A DNA stretch of 64,000 bases from Fusobacteria bacterium ZRK30 (GCA_024628785.1 CP102405.1:2108001-2172000); one strand, 5' to 3'. Shown: positions 50,479 to 59,726, counted from the stretch's first letter. Translations and numbers: made by a program. The notes: a model not told the origin generated them from the sequence alone.

Positions 50479-50497
50479 AAGATCTCACTTCCAAAAT

Positions 50498-52039
50498 TTA
50501 TTTTAAAATTTGATAACTAAAGATTATCAATAAAAAAACCGACACTGATAAACCTACTTTAAGATATCTCTCTTTCCACCTCAAACTAACTCCATGATTC
50601 ATCTTACCTATTATTTTTGATAGTGATCGCCCACTATGTTTTAGTGCAAAATTTTGAGAATAAAAAGTTGTATAATTCAACCTGTCTATAACTTTATCAA
50701 AAAGCTGCAGAGCATATAATACTGATATTACAGATCCCAAGAAAAAGCCAAATCCTATATATTTTTCCCCAAAATTTATAAAAACTAGAGTGAAAAATGT
50801 ATTTAGGAAACAAAACAACCCTGTAACTTTTAGTGCACTTCTTAGTGCATTGAAATAAAAGAAAATAGAAATTAGGATTATTATATATATATTCGCTATT
50901 GCACCTAAAGAAACAATTTTAAATATCTCTACCAATTCTGCAGGTACGCCATAATAAATAATAAAATACCTGGAAAATAAAAGCGCTGTTATTGTAATAA
51001 AAATCTGTATTTGCAGGGCATAAAATATCTCTTTATACAACTTTCTACGCATTTTTTTTCTCTCTTTTTCTACGTCATCTAAAGTTCCATTTTTTAGAGT
51101 AAGTGCATAATATTTTTGATATATATCAAAAAATCTTGTTTCAATAAATACTACGAAAAATACAATACTGGGTATTGTCAGTAAAAACGAATAAAATACA
51201 GCATTTTCATAGTGTAAAGTTACTTTAAAGCCATACCCTATATTAACAGCCCATGGTGAAAACCAATTTATAATTATATGAGACCAGGTCCCTAAAATAT
51301 AAAATAAACCTGTAAATAATAAACTTGAATAATTTTTTAAATATCCCAAGAACTCATATTCTCCCCCCTCTCCTTCTCTGAATATACTGAAAAAATAGTT
51401 TGTCAGCATATGCAGCGAAAACAAGATTCCTATAAAAAAGGAGACCAGCATATTTCCTGCTACCCTATGTTCATAAAACATAATGGGGTATTTAGTCGTA
51501 ATGAAGAATACTATCACAGATAAAATAGTTGAATAAAAATATATTTTTGATATATATACATAATCTTTTAGTATACTTATATAAGTTGTAATGGTCCACA
51601 AGAGTGATAAAGTTATAAGTATCCCTATTGACAGATATTTATAATATAAGGGCAGCTCTTTCATTCCAAAAAACATTATTCCTAAAATCAACGACAATAT
51701 TATTATTATTTTACTGATCCCTATAAATGATGGCCTTACCCTCTTATATTCCTTTTCATAAAACCTGTCAGATATATACCTGGTTACAAAAAATTGAAAT
51801 GGGAAGCTTATTAACTGGGAAAAAATAAAACTATACACCAGTGTTGTTATAAATAACAGTTGTTCCGAAGGATTATTAAAAACTAATTTCGATACTAAAA
51901 TCAATATATTTATAGACAATACCATTGCTATAAATGGTCCTACTGAGATAAAAGTAGAAAATGTTACCGCTTTTATATACCCTGAAAAAGAATCATCATC
52001 GTAGAATAATTTTCTTAGCTCAAAACCTATTCCAGCCAT
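50498..52039 (-). CDS. pelG: Pel exopolysaccharide flippase-like protein PelG
   Basis: Polytopic inner-membrane protein, 513 aa, about 12 membrane segments, of the PelG family in the oligosaccharide-flippase superfamily. The N-terminal AGIGFELRKLFYDDDSFSGY is the PelG signature. With PelD and PelE it forms the complex that moves the polymer across the inner membrane. An ATG seven codons upstream is in frame, but AAGGGTGGGG is correctly spaced for 52039, one base after the pelF stop region. It is followed by the repeat lipoprotein. Confidence 0.92.
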   Translation of the reverse strand: MAGIGFELRKLFYDDDSFSGYIKAVTFSTFISVGPFIAMVLSINILILVSKLVFNNPSEQLLFITTLVYSFIFSQLISFPFQFFVTRYISDRFYEKEYKRVRPSFIGISKIIIILSLILGIMFFGMKELPLYYKYLSIGILITLSLLWTITTYISILKDYVYISKIYFYSTILSVIVFFITTKYPIMFYEHRVAGNMLVSFFIGILFSLHMLTNYFFSIFREGEGGEYEFLGYLKNYSSLLFTGLFYILGTWSHIIINWFSPWAVNIGYGFKVTLHYENAVFYSFLLTIPSIVFFVVFIETRFFDIYQKYYALTLKNGTLDDVEKERKKMRRKLYKEIFYALQIQIFITITALLFSRYFIIYYGVPAELVEIFKIVSLGAIANIYIIILISIFFYFNALRSALKVTGLFCFLNTFFTLVFINFGEKYIGFGFFLGSVISVLYALQLFDKVIDRLNYTTFYSQNFALKHSGRSLSKIIGKMNHGVSLRWKERYLKVGLSVSVFLLIIFSYQILK

Positions 52040-52040
52040 A

Positions 52041-53456
52041 TTAACCCCACCCTTCCTCATATAGTTTAGTATATATATTTAAAAATTGATCTGCTCGATA
52101 ATATTTATTTACTATTTCACACCCTCTCTCCCCTAATAATTTTAATCTGGTTTGATTTTTATAAAGAGCTATGATTTCTGTTGCCATTGCTGTATAAGAT
52201 GTCGGGGGAACTATTACACCTGCACACCCTATCTCTTTATGACTAGTCAATACACCTCGACAGTCTCCTACATCTGTAGCTATAATAGGTAACTTAACTG
52301 ACATAGCTTCCAGCATAGATAAGGGTTGCCCCTCTGATATAGATGAAAGTAAAAAAATATCCAGCTTCCCTAGATAATCCATCACATTTACTCTCCCGGT
52401 AAAGATTATCCGAGAATTTAATTTTAAATCATCTATTAATTCCATGCATTCCTCATAGTAATCCTGATCTTCTTCATAGGGACCTATAAGATATAGTTCT
52501 GCATTTTTTATAGTATTTGTAACGATCTTAAAAGCCTTTATCATCATCTTTACATCTTTTATGGGTACCACCCTCAAAATAGAACCGACAACAAACTTTT
52601 CAGTTTTTTCTTTTTTTATATTGGAAAAATAATCGACATCTACTCCATTTGAAACTACAAAAGTTTTTTCTTTAGGTGCTCCAAATAATATCTGCAGATC
52701 GCTGTTATATTTAAAAAGAGATATGATCTTATCGGAATATTTATATGCAATTTTTGATAAAAAATAAAAATAATCTATCCATATCTTTTTAAAATCATCC
52801 CCTACCCAATGAGATTTAATTATATCTTCCTCTCTTTCCCTTGCATATATCCCATGTTCCGTTAAATAATAGGGTTTATCATATTTAATCTTAGCTAATA
52901 CTCCCAGTACTCCTGCATATCCAGTTGAAACTGAATGATATAGATCAGCTTTCGGGATTTCATTCTGCAAAACATTCATTAAAAACATAAAGACCGATTT
53001 ATAGGACCAATAGAAGTTATTAAATTCTTTTTCTGTATACTCATTTTTATACTTAGAACATATCTTCTTCCAAAAAAAGTCACTTGTTGTAAAATCAAAA
53101 ACACTGCTTTTTTCCTTATTGCTGATAAGTTCTAATGCTTTTTTGGTGTCATCGGATAATTCCATATTTATAAATCTAGATATTACATCCTCCTCTCTTT
53201 CATCATATTTCATGAATTTTTTTTTAACCACCCTATCTTCATATATATCTGCAAGATATATAGTCCGGACTTCCAATAAATTTGAAGGCAGTTTATACCT
53301 TACTTTCCCTTCCTCCTTCTCACTCGGTAAAATAGATAATATCTTAAAATCTTTTTCTGGATGTCCATTTATCAATTGGTGGATCCAACTAGATACCCCT
53401 CCAACTACGTAGGGGTAACTACCTTCTGCTATTATACATATCACCTGTCTCTTCAT
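52041..53456 (-). CDS. pelF: Pel polysaccharide glycosyltransferase PelF
   Basis: Cytosolic GT-B glycosyltransferase of family GT4, 471 aa, that builds the Pel polymer from UDP-GalNAc/GlcNAc. Signatures: EGSYPYVVGGVSSWIHQLI at the N-terminus, LTEHGIYAREREEDI near 218, VSNGVDVDYFS near 290, and the donor-site motif SSISEGQPLSMLEAMS with the ExxxxxxE glutamates near 380. GAGGGG six bases ahead of the ATG supports the start. It lies between pelE and pelG. Confidence 0.95.
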   Translation of the reverse strand: MKRQVICIIAEGSYPYVVGGVSSWIHQLINGHPEKDFKILSILPSEKEEGKVRYKLPSNLLEVRTIYLADIYEDRVVKKKFMKYDEREEDVISRFINMELSDDTKKALELISNKEKSSVFDFTTSDFFWKKICSKYKNEYTEKEFNNFYWSYKSVFMFLMNVLQNEIPKADLYHSVSTGYAGVLGVLAKIKYDKPYYLTEHGIYAREREEDIIKSHWVGDDFKKIWIDYFYFLSKIAYKYSDKIISLFKYNSDLQILFGAPKEKTFVVSNGVDVDYFSNIKKEKTEKFVVGSILRVVPIKDVKMMIKAFKIVTNTIKNAELYLIGPYEEDQDYYEECMELIDDLKLNSRIIFTGRVNVMDYLGKLDIFLLSSISEGQPLSMLEAMSVKLPIIATDVGDCRGVLTSHKEIGCAGVIVPPTSYTAMATEIIALYKNQTRLKLLGERGCEIVNKYYRADQFLNIYTKLYEEGWG

Positions 53457-53460
53457 TTTT

Positions 53461-54414
53461 TTACCCCTCTATTCCGCATATTTTAAATATATTTTTTACT
53501 TCCTTTGACATCATAATTTCTTCTGCTTTATACCTGCGGTTGATAGCCTTCAATCCTGTTAAATTTTTGCTTTCATAGTATAACTTTGTTAAAATTATAT
53601 ATATTTCAAAATTATTTTCTTTTACTTTAGAAAGTCTTTTACACTCTTTCTCTACCTGATCATATCTTTCTGTAACTAAATAAATATTTAAAAGTTTTGT
53701 ATAATTTTTTAGTCTTTTGTCATTCTCTATTCTTTCCTCTAAAATTTTTATATATAGTTCCCTATGCAGGTTTAAAATATCTCCCTCTAATATCTCACTT
53801 TTCAAAAAATTTTCATAAAATACAATCAAATCATCAAAATCTTTTTCTTTTTTTGATCCACTATATCTTTTTTTATACTTTCTCAATTGTTTATCAAATC
53901 TCTCCGATAATTGATTAAATTCAATTGCTGAATAATGGACTACCTCTATATCCTTATCAACCAGACCCTTCTTCAACATCCTTACCCGGACTTTTATATC
54001 TTCCGGTTTAAATTTTATTATAAAATCTTTCTTTTCTTTTCTGCTTTTAACATCCATAGTATCTACAGCACTTATCAATTTTAATTCCTTACTAATATCT
54101 ACCTCTTTTAAAAAATTTTTCTCATCTAAATACTTTTCAAAATCAAAAACTTCATCTACTATATTAAAATCTTTTTCCTTTGAGAAAACTACATTTATCA
54201 AATAGAGAAATATCCCTGCAAAGGGAACCGCAACAGCTAATCTATTATAGATAAAAGCATCCTTTTTATTGTATTGATGATAAAAAAATAAAACAAGAGC
54301 TACCAGCCCATGTAGGATTAAAAAATTTAAAAAATTTAAATTTTCTAAATAAAAGGTCATATATGTTATCTGTGCTTCAAATATTGTCAATAATAATATT
54401 ATTAATTTATACAT
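53461..54414 (-). CDS. pelE: Pel biosynthesis protein PelE-like, TM plus TPR
   Basis: A 317-residue protein with two or three N-terminal membrane segments (about 1-20, 28-46 and 58-76) and a long helical cytoplasmic part that reads like TPR repeats (about 200-310). This is the layout of PelE, which links PelD, PelF and PelG. Sequence similarity to known PelE proteins is too weak to see by eye; the call rests on layout and on its position between the deacetylase-like gene and pelF. AGGTGATAAG precedes the ATG. Confidence 0.78.
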   Translation of the reverse strand: MYKLIILLLTIFEAQITYMTFYLENLNFLNFLILHGLVALVLFFYHQYNKKDAFIYNRLAVAVPFAGIFLYLINVVFSKEKDFNIVDEVFDFEKYLDEKNFLKEVDISKELKLISAVDTMDVKSRKEKKDFIIKFKPEDIKVRVRMLKKGLVDKDIEVVHYSAIEFNQLSERFDKQLRKYKKRYSGSKKEKDFDDLIVFYENFLKSEILEGDILNLHRELYIKILEERIENDKRLKNYTKLLNIYLVTERYDQVEKECKRLSKVKENNFEIYIILTKLYYESKNLTGLKAINRRYKAEEIMMSKEVKNIFKICGIEG

Positions 54415-54422
54415 CTTATCAC

Positions 54423-56252
54423 CTACTTTAATATAATGGATATTTTATTTTTATCCGCTTCCAATAAATAAAGAGTACTATTTCCATCATAACTGATCAA
54501 CTGAAATTCCCCTCCAATAACTTCTTTTACCTCATTATTTCTTAGCCTGAGATAGTGATACGTTTTCCCTGGAAATCTTTCAAAATAAACATCTATACTT
54601 CCTTTCTTTTTAAATATATGAACTTTAAGTCTATCCAGTTTAAGAACTTCTCTATACCCATCATAGGCTGTCTGAGCCCTTAAAAAACCAAATTTATCAT
54701 TTACATTTTCAAAATATAAAGACATCTCTTTTTTTAAAGTCTTCCAATCTTTTCCTTCTCCTCTCTGTTCATCTAAAATATCATCCGGATGGATAAAATG
54801 ATGAAATATTCCATAGAGGGCTATTCCATTATAGATATTTAGCATCATGACATCGTTATAGAGAACCCCGGAACTAAACCTTGGAAAATTATATAAACTT
54901 GGCTGGTCTTTGTCCCAGCCTATATGGGTGATCAAGAGTCCTTTTTCCTCTGTTCCACTATAGATTCCAGAAAGTACTTCCAGAGAAGGAAGGTTCTCTT
55001 TCAGTACTTTCTTCCCTGTAGCTCCTAACATATTTGATGGAGGCACGTAGATCCTCGCTTCTAAACCACTGTACATTCCTTTTAAATTCTCCCTTATCCT
55101 TACAATACTTTCAGCCATATCCTCCTCTGTTTCCCAGTCTTTATAGTTATAGTTATGATTTAATTCCTCTCTCAATCCCAATGGCTGATGATTGTATCCA
55201 TGAATACCTATCTCTCCATTTAAAGCTAGTAGTTCCCTTCCAAAGTATATTTTATCCTGTATATTTATCTCATTAAATGCAGTAAAATTTTCCTTTTTAT
55301 TAATATTTTCATAAGTTCCAATGATATAACCTGTATAGATAAGATTATTAGCTACAGCCAGTTTTTTCATATCCGGCCACCATATTTCACGAAAGAAATT
55401 TCGTGTATTCATCCTATACTGGGAATAGATTAATTCATTTTTCCCGCTAGGTAATGGAGCCGGGAAATCATCTATATCTACCACCTTGGTATTTACAATA
55501 TTTTGTAAGAAAATACTATTTCCATAGGAGATCAATTGTATTAAAATTCCATTAACAGACCTGTCTACAAAAAATGTTGCGTTGGAATAAACTACCTTTC
55601 CATCTCCTATTTTTCTCTGAAAAATTATCGGATAACCTTCAAAGGTTTCAGCTATTACCTCAACATCCTTGTTTAAGCTGACATCCAGCAGAGAGTTAGT
55701 TATGCTCTCTGCTTCCTCTCCCATTATTTTTGTTTCATATATTCCTGGAAAGATATTTTTTTTAAATTTAAGCCCAGATCCAACGGTAAATCCTTTTAAT
55801 TTTTCAATCCCTGCAATCTCATTAAAAGGGTTAAAATAAGAATTCATTAAAATAATTAAATTCCCACCATCAGCTACATAATCTCTTATCTCTTCATATA
55901 TATCTTTTTTCAGATATTTATAGTCATCGGTAGATATAATTATACTCTCATACCTATAGACCTCTCCTTTTTTTAATTTACTTAGATAGTTTATATCATA
56001 GGATACCTTTGCATACTTAAAAACTTCTTTTATATTGAGAGCCATCTCCCTTTGAGAGTCTGAATCTATATGGGATATCAAAACCAAATGCTTTAATTCT
56101 CCATGGGGGATATCTTTTGAATCTGAATATGTTACCTCTTTATATTTATATCCCTGTTTTATATCTACCATCTCATTTAATTCATTTACCCTAAAAAATT
56201 GTAAACTCAATCCCAGAACAAGCATCAGCCCTACTAAGTATTTAATCTTCAT
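54423..56252 (-). CDS. DUF2194-type deacetylase-like protein (PelA deacetylase counterpart)
   Basis: A 609-residue protein with an N-terminal signal anchor (KYLVGLMLVLGLSLQFF). Residues about 55-250 look like a glutamine-amidotransferase-like fold (IRDYVADGGNLIILMNSYF). About 255-600 carries NodB-like polysaccharide deacetylase features: Asp-Asp in VVDIDDFPAPLP and the metal-binding HGYNHQ motif, plus YVPPSNMLGATG. This suits periplasmic removal of acetyl groups from Pel. In Pseudomonas one protein, PelA, has both hydrolase and deacetylase domains; here they are separate genes. The ATG at 56252 follows TGGAGGAG and overlaps pelD by 11 bases. Confidence 0.83.
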   Translation of the reverse strand: MKIKYLVGLMLVLGLSLQFFRVNELNEMVDIKQGYKYKEVTYSDSKDIPHGELKHLVLISHIDSDSQREMALNIKEVFKYAKVSYDINYLSKLKKGEVYRYESIIISTDDYKYLKKDIYEEIRDYVADGGNLIILMNSYFNPFNEIAGIEKLKGFTVGSGLKFKKNIFPGIYETKIMGEEAESITNSLLDVSLNKDVEVIAETFEGYPIIFQRKIGDGKVVYSNATFFVDRSVNGILIQLISYGNSIFLQNIVNTKVVDIDDFPAPLPSGKNELIYSQYRMNTRNFFREIWWPDMKKLAVANNLIYTGYIIGTYENINKKENFTAFNEINIQDKIYFGRELLALNGEIGIHGYNHQPLGLREELNHNYNYKDWETEEDMAESIVRIRENLKGMYSGLEARIYVPPSNMLGATGKKVLKENLPSLEVLSGIYSGTEEKGLLITHIGWDKDQPSLYNFPRFSSGVLYNDVMMLNIYNGIALYGIFHHFIHPDDILDEQRGEGKDWKTLKKEMSLYFENVNDKFGFLRAQTAYDGYREVLKLDRLKVHIFKKKGSIDVYFERFPGKTYHYLRLRNNEVKEVIGGEFQLISYDGNSTLYLLEADKNKISIILK

Positions 56253-57459
56253 GATACTCCTCCAAAACACCTAGATTTTTCTCCAACATTTTAGATTTTA
56301 ATAATTCCATATTTTTTAACTGAGTTGCAGGAAAGATGATATATAAAAGTTTTTTATCTTCTGAATATCCTGCTTTGTCTACACTTCTTATATTCAACTC
56401 TATCTCTTTTAAGTCTTCTACCAATACTTTAAATTTAATAAGTACATAGGATAGTTCAAACATATCTCCTCTTTTTTTCTCCTCATCCACTCTTTTTTCA
56501 AAGAATTTTTCCCTCATAATCAAAGTTTTTTCATAGTATATTTCATCCTTTATTTTTTCACTATAAGATATGGCGTTGGAGATAGATTTACTGGTCCAGG
56601 AAACTAATATTTCAAAAAGTTTCTCTGTATAGGTAGTATAGGTCTCATAGGATAATCTCTCAATATTTAATATACCTATTACCTCTCCATTATTTAAAAT
56701 AGGTGCATAAAATACAGGTACTTCCAAATCCTCTCCATCTCTCTTCCCATATTTTTTTTCCCTTATCACCTTTTCAAATTTTGGATATTTAGATATTTCT
56801 ATAGAACTGGGTAATTTTCTATTTTCCCCTACTGCTACTTTCAGCCTCATATATTCTTTTGAACTATCAACATCATATAGAGACAAAACTTCTGCATTTA
56901 TATATGTCTTAAATACTCCAATTAGGTTTGTAAGAACCTCTTCTATATCTAAAATATCCAAGGTGTTCGCTATCCCATGGAGAGCTATAATACTTTCTTC
57001 TGATTTTATAATCTGGCCTTTCATACGATTATTTAAATATACCAGCTTCGTGTTATTATCATATAAACTCTTATAGTTTTTATGGATAAGAGCAACCTCC
57101 TGGTTCCGGTCCTTTGTTTTTTCATTTTGATTATCCTTTATCCTTCCTAATATAAAAGATAGGATATAGAACATTAAAAGAAATTTATAATATTTAAAAT
57201 CATAAAAAAATACTACAAGGTCGTGACCTAATTCTGAATAAACATAGATATACACCATAGTTGCCATCGTTGCACTTAATACTCCTAGATGTACCCCATA
57301 TCTATAAGCCATTATTCCTGTTAAAATTAGTAGGGGATGTACATTTAACTCTAAAAATTGTTCCTGATAACCCAATATATTTCTAAATAAAGTAACTATT
57401 AAAGTAAAATAAAAAATATTTTCTAAGAAAAATATAGTATTTCTTCTTCTTTTTTCCAT
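56242..57459 (-). CDS. pelD: Pel c-di-GMP receptor PelD
   Basis: A 405-residue inner-membrane protein: four N-terminal membrane segments (about 8-110), a coiled-coil stretch, a GAF domain (about 160-300) and a degenerate GGDEF domain at the C-terminus. The catalytic GGDEF loop is replaced by a sequence around YSEDKK, but the c-di-GMP inhibitory-site motif RxxD is kept as Arg358-Ser-Val-Asp361 at the proper distance. This is how Pseudomonas PelD binds c-di-GMP to switch on synthesis. GGAGGAG precedes the ATG, 2 bases after the GH114 gene stop. Confidence 0.88.
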   Translation of the reverse strand: MEKRRRNTIFFLENIFYFTLIVTLFRNILGYQEQFLELNVHPLLILTGIMAYRYGVHLGVLSATMATMVYIYVYSELGHDLVVFFYDFKYYKFLLMFYILSFILGRIKDNQNEKTKDRNQEVALIHKNYKSLYDNNTKLVYLNNRMKGQIIKSEESIIALHGIANTLDILDIEEVLTNLIGVFKTYINAEVLSLYDVDSSKEYMRLKVAVGENRKLPSSIEISKYPKFEKVIREKKYGKRDGEDLEVPVFYAPILNNGEVIGILNIERLSYETYTTYTEKLFEILVSWTSKSISNAISYSEKIKDEIYYEKTLIMREKFFEKRVDEEKKRGDMFELSYVLIKFKVLVEDLKEIELNIRSVDKAGYSEDKKLLYIIFPATQLKNMELLKSKMLEKNLGVLEEYHED

Positions 57460-57461
57460 AA

Positions 57462-58379
57462 TTACTCCTCCTTCTCAAAACTTTCATAGGTGTCTATTGT
57501 ATCTAAAAATACTCCGTCAAAACCTGTATCTATAAATTTAATTAACATCTCATCCACTATTTTCTTCCACTCTTTCGACCAGTATTTAACAATATAGTTC
57601 CCTTCCCAATTTTCATTTTCATGGGAGATCCAATTAGGTAGTTTTCTATCCCACCCACCTTTCCAATATTCCCTATAATCTTCAGCCTCTCCAATACTAA
57701 AGTAGCCGATAACCAGCCTTTGCCCTCCCTGGGGTTTTTTCCTTAATTTTTCTATGTCTTCAGCAGTTAATTTAATACCATGGAAGTACATATCTATTAT
57801 GATCACATCATATTTTGTCTGGGATAGTGCGTTTATATATTCTTTCCTATACCTGAAATTCACGGGATTTAATAGGTATAAGAAATTTTTAGCCTGAGAA
57901 ATATCAAGTATATCATCCTTATTTTCAAAAAATAGCTTTTCTGATATTCCTGCTGCTTCCCTTTCCTTTGGGCAATAATTTAAAAATTCCTCCTCCTCTG
58001 CCAAACTTCTACTCCTCCATTTTCCGTAACTGCTATTTGTATAATTTACAGTCATTACCATCTTATTTAAACTTTTTAATATCCTTAATTTTTTTAAAAG
58101 ACTTCTTCTCTCCTCATAGGGGGTCCTCTCTCCATATTTAGGATAACCATAAAATAACGATTCCTGGGTTATTCCATCTACAGCCCCTAAGAGTTCTTTG
58201 TCTACCTTACCCTTTTCCTGAAAAAAAATATCCGTCCCATTCTGTGAGATCATAATAAAGTTCTCCGGACTTTTATCCCTTATCTTTAATATCAATTTTT
58301 TCATCTCTGTTTTTTCATCTGTTCCCAATAAAGTAACTCCTATCATTATAAAACTGATCAACAATATTAATTTTTTCAT
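57462..58379 (-). CDS. GH114-like polygalactosaminidase (PelA hydrolase counterpart)
   Basis: A 305-residue exported protein: signal peptide with cleavage near LLGTDE, then a TIM barrel of the GH114/TM1410 type. Characteristic segments are DVIIIDMYFHGIKLT, RLVIGYFSIGEAEDYR, NWEGNYIVKYWSKEWK and FDGVFLDTIDTYESF, which carry the acidic catalytic candidates. It should cut the alpha-1,4-galactosamine linkages of Pel. It matches the N-terminal domain of Pseudomonas PelA as a separate gene. It is the first gene of the operon; AAGGTGG precedes its ATG. Confidence 0.87.
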   Translation of the reverse strand: MKKLILLISFIMIGVTLLGTDEKTEMKKLILKIRDKSPENFIMISQNGTDIFFQEKGKVDKELLGAVDGITQESLFYGYPKYGERTPYEERRSLLKKLRILKSLNKMVMTVNYTNSSYGKWRSRSLAEEEEFLNYCPKEREAAGISEKLFFENKDDILDISQAKNFLYLLNPVNFRYRKEYINALSQTKYDVIIIDMYFHGIKLTAEDIEKLRKKPQGGQRLVIGYFSIGEAEDYREYWKGGWDRKLPNWISHENENWEGNYIVKYWSKEWKKIVDEMLIKFIDTGFDGVFLDTIDTYESFEKEE

Positions 58380-58441
58380 AATAAACCACCTTTTTTATTA
58401 TCTAAAAAATCATAAATTTTTTCGAATAAATAAAAATTCAG

Positions 58442-58473
58442 ATTATGCCTGTCTGGGTGCAACCTCATGTTCC
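58442..58473 (-). repeat. Dispersed palindromic repeat, copy e
   Basis: On the minus strand GGAACATGAGGTTGCACCC followed by AGACAGGCATAAT. The palindrome is weaker than in copies d and f. It lies in the divergent region between the Pel operon and the barrel gene. Confidence 0.75.
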
Positions 58474-58603
58474 TTTTTTATTCTTTGATTAATTAATATC
58501 TTCAAAAAAAATATCATTTTTCCTTTTATTACATTTTTTTACAGGACTTTTTTATTTATTTTTGAATTATATAGATATAGTTTTATTTTTAGGAGGGTAT
58601 AAC

Positions 58604-59596
58604 ATGAAAAAACTAATTTTTCTTTCAATTTTAATATCTCAACTGACATTTTCTGAAAAGAATGATTTTTATGATTTTAATATCATAAGAGATGATCTCA
58701 CTTACAAAACAACTATACGGTATGAAAATATTTTAAATTTTTCAAAACCTACTAATAACCTCAATCTTTATTCAACCTATGTTGATTTCAGGCAGTATAA
58801 CGACTATTCCAAAATCTATTGGAACTTGGGGCAGGGATATATCTACCTTTCAGAGACTTGGGATTTGGAGTATAGTATGGAAAAAAACTTTGTTACCTAC
58901 CAGGAAAAAGATCTTGGAGATAAGGACTACGACGGATGGGAGTTGGATTTCCTCCTCCGAAATCACTTGGAAAAATTTGATTGGGCAGGACACAGATGGT
59001 CCAGGTCATGGGGCTTTGGTACCAGCTATTCCGATGGTGGAGATTTAGAATTTGACCTGTTCGATGAAGAGGTTACCGATATATTTCTTACCTATAGAAT
59101 TTCTACAAACTTTGATAATATTGGGCTGGGAGGAAGCTATCTGACTCTGACTGCCAATGGTGGTGGGGTTTTAAGTTCCGTAGAAGATAATGGATACAGG
59201 TTTAATTTTATAATGGATACCTTTACCAACTGGGGATATGGGTTCCAAACTGCTAACAGCCTCACAAACGAACTGCGAAGTTATGGAAATTATAACGATT
59301 CCTACATGTTAAACTTTGCTTCTGTTACATCTTGGACTTATGAACTTTCCCATAACTTTGCATTTATTACCGATCTTTTTTTTGAGAGTGAAAATTTCTT
59401 TAACGGGACTGACAGGCCAGATAAGATAGAATTTAATATCTTTCCCCACCTGGGATACAATAAAAAATTAAACGATTCCTTTCGTTTCTTTGCTAAATTA
59501 GGAGTGACTCCTATATCCATAGTAAAATATTCCAATGGATTTGATGATAGCGGTTTCTATGCTAAGGGAGTAGCAGGAATAACATATAGGTGGTAG
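58604..59596 (+). CDS. Outer-membrane beta-barrel protein divergent from the Pel operon
   Basis: A 330-residue protein with a signal peptide (KKLIFLSILISQLTFS) and a body of alternating aromatic/hydrophobic strands (SKIYWNLGQGYIYLSETWDLEYSME, quoted in parts: TWDLEYSME, WELDFLLRN) that ends in YRW. It looks like a fusobacterial barrel porin. An ATG at 58562 is in frame, but AGGAGGG sits six bases before 58604. It is transcribed away from the Pel operon with 224 bases between them. The family resembles other fusobacterial outer-membrane proteins of unknown cargo. A link to Pel export is only inferred from position. Confidence 0.8.
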   Translation: MKKLIFLSILISQLTFSEKNDFYDFNIIRDDLTYKTTIRYENILNFSKPTNNLNLYSTYVDFRQYNDYSKIYWNLGQGYIYLSETWDLEYSMEKNFVTYQEKDLGDKDYDGWELDFLLRNHLEKFDWAGHRWSRSWGFGTSYSDGGDLEFDLFDEEVTDIFLTYRISTNFDNIGLGGSYLTLTANGGGVLSSVEDNGYRFNFIMDTFTNWGYGFQTANSLTNELRSYGNYNDSYMLNFASVTSWTYELSHNFAFITDLFFESENFFNGTDRPDKIEFNIFPHLGYNKKLNDSFRFFAKLGVTPISIVKYSNGFDDSGFYAKGVAGITYRW

Positions 59597-59613
59597 CAAC
59601 ATGATGTTGCATC
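59595..59613 (+). repeat. Dispersed palindromic repeat, copy f
   Basis: Reads AGCAACATGATGTTGCATC. The arms GCAACAT/ATGTTGC are perfect. Compared with copy d, one base pair has changed on both sides (G-C to A-T), so pairing is kept. It begins within the stop codon of the barrel gene. Confidence 0.85.
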
Positions 59614-59667
59614 ATATATCCACCATTTAGGATTTTATAAACTCTATTTATCCTTTTCTAAGATTAT

Positions 59668-59716
59668 AAAAAGAGGATGGCCCAAGTAGATTTTCTACTT
59701 GAGTCACCCTCTTTTA
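59668..59716. terminator. Bidirectional terminator between the barrel gene and gpmI
   Basis: Stem AAGAGG...CCTCTT with an inner stem CAAGTAGA/TCTACTTG, flanked by T-runs on both strands. It ends the convergent barrel and gpmI transcripts. Confidence 0.85.
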
Positions 59717-59726
59717 TTTACTTTTC

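Noticed and set aside
57462-58379. Signal that the GH114-like gene is a broken PelA
   Set aside because: It has a complete signal peptide, a full barrel and a good start. The deacetylase part is encoded by a separate intact gene, so this is a split organisation rather than a truncation.
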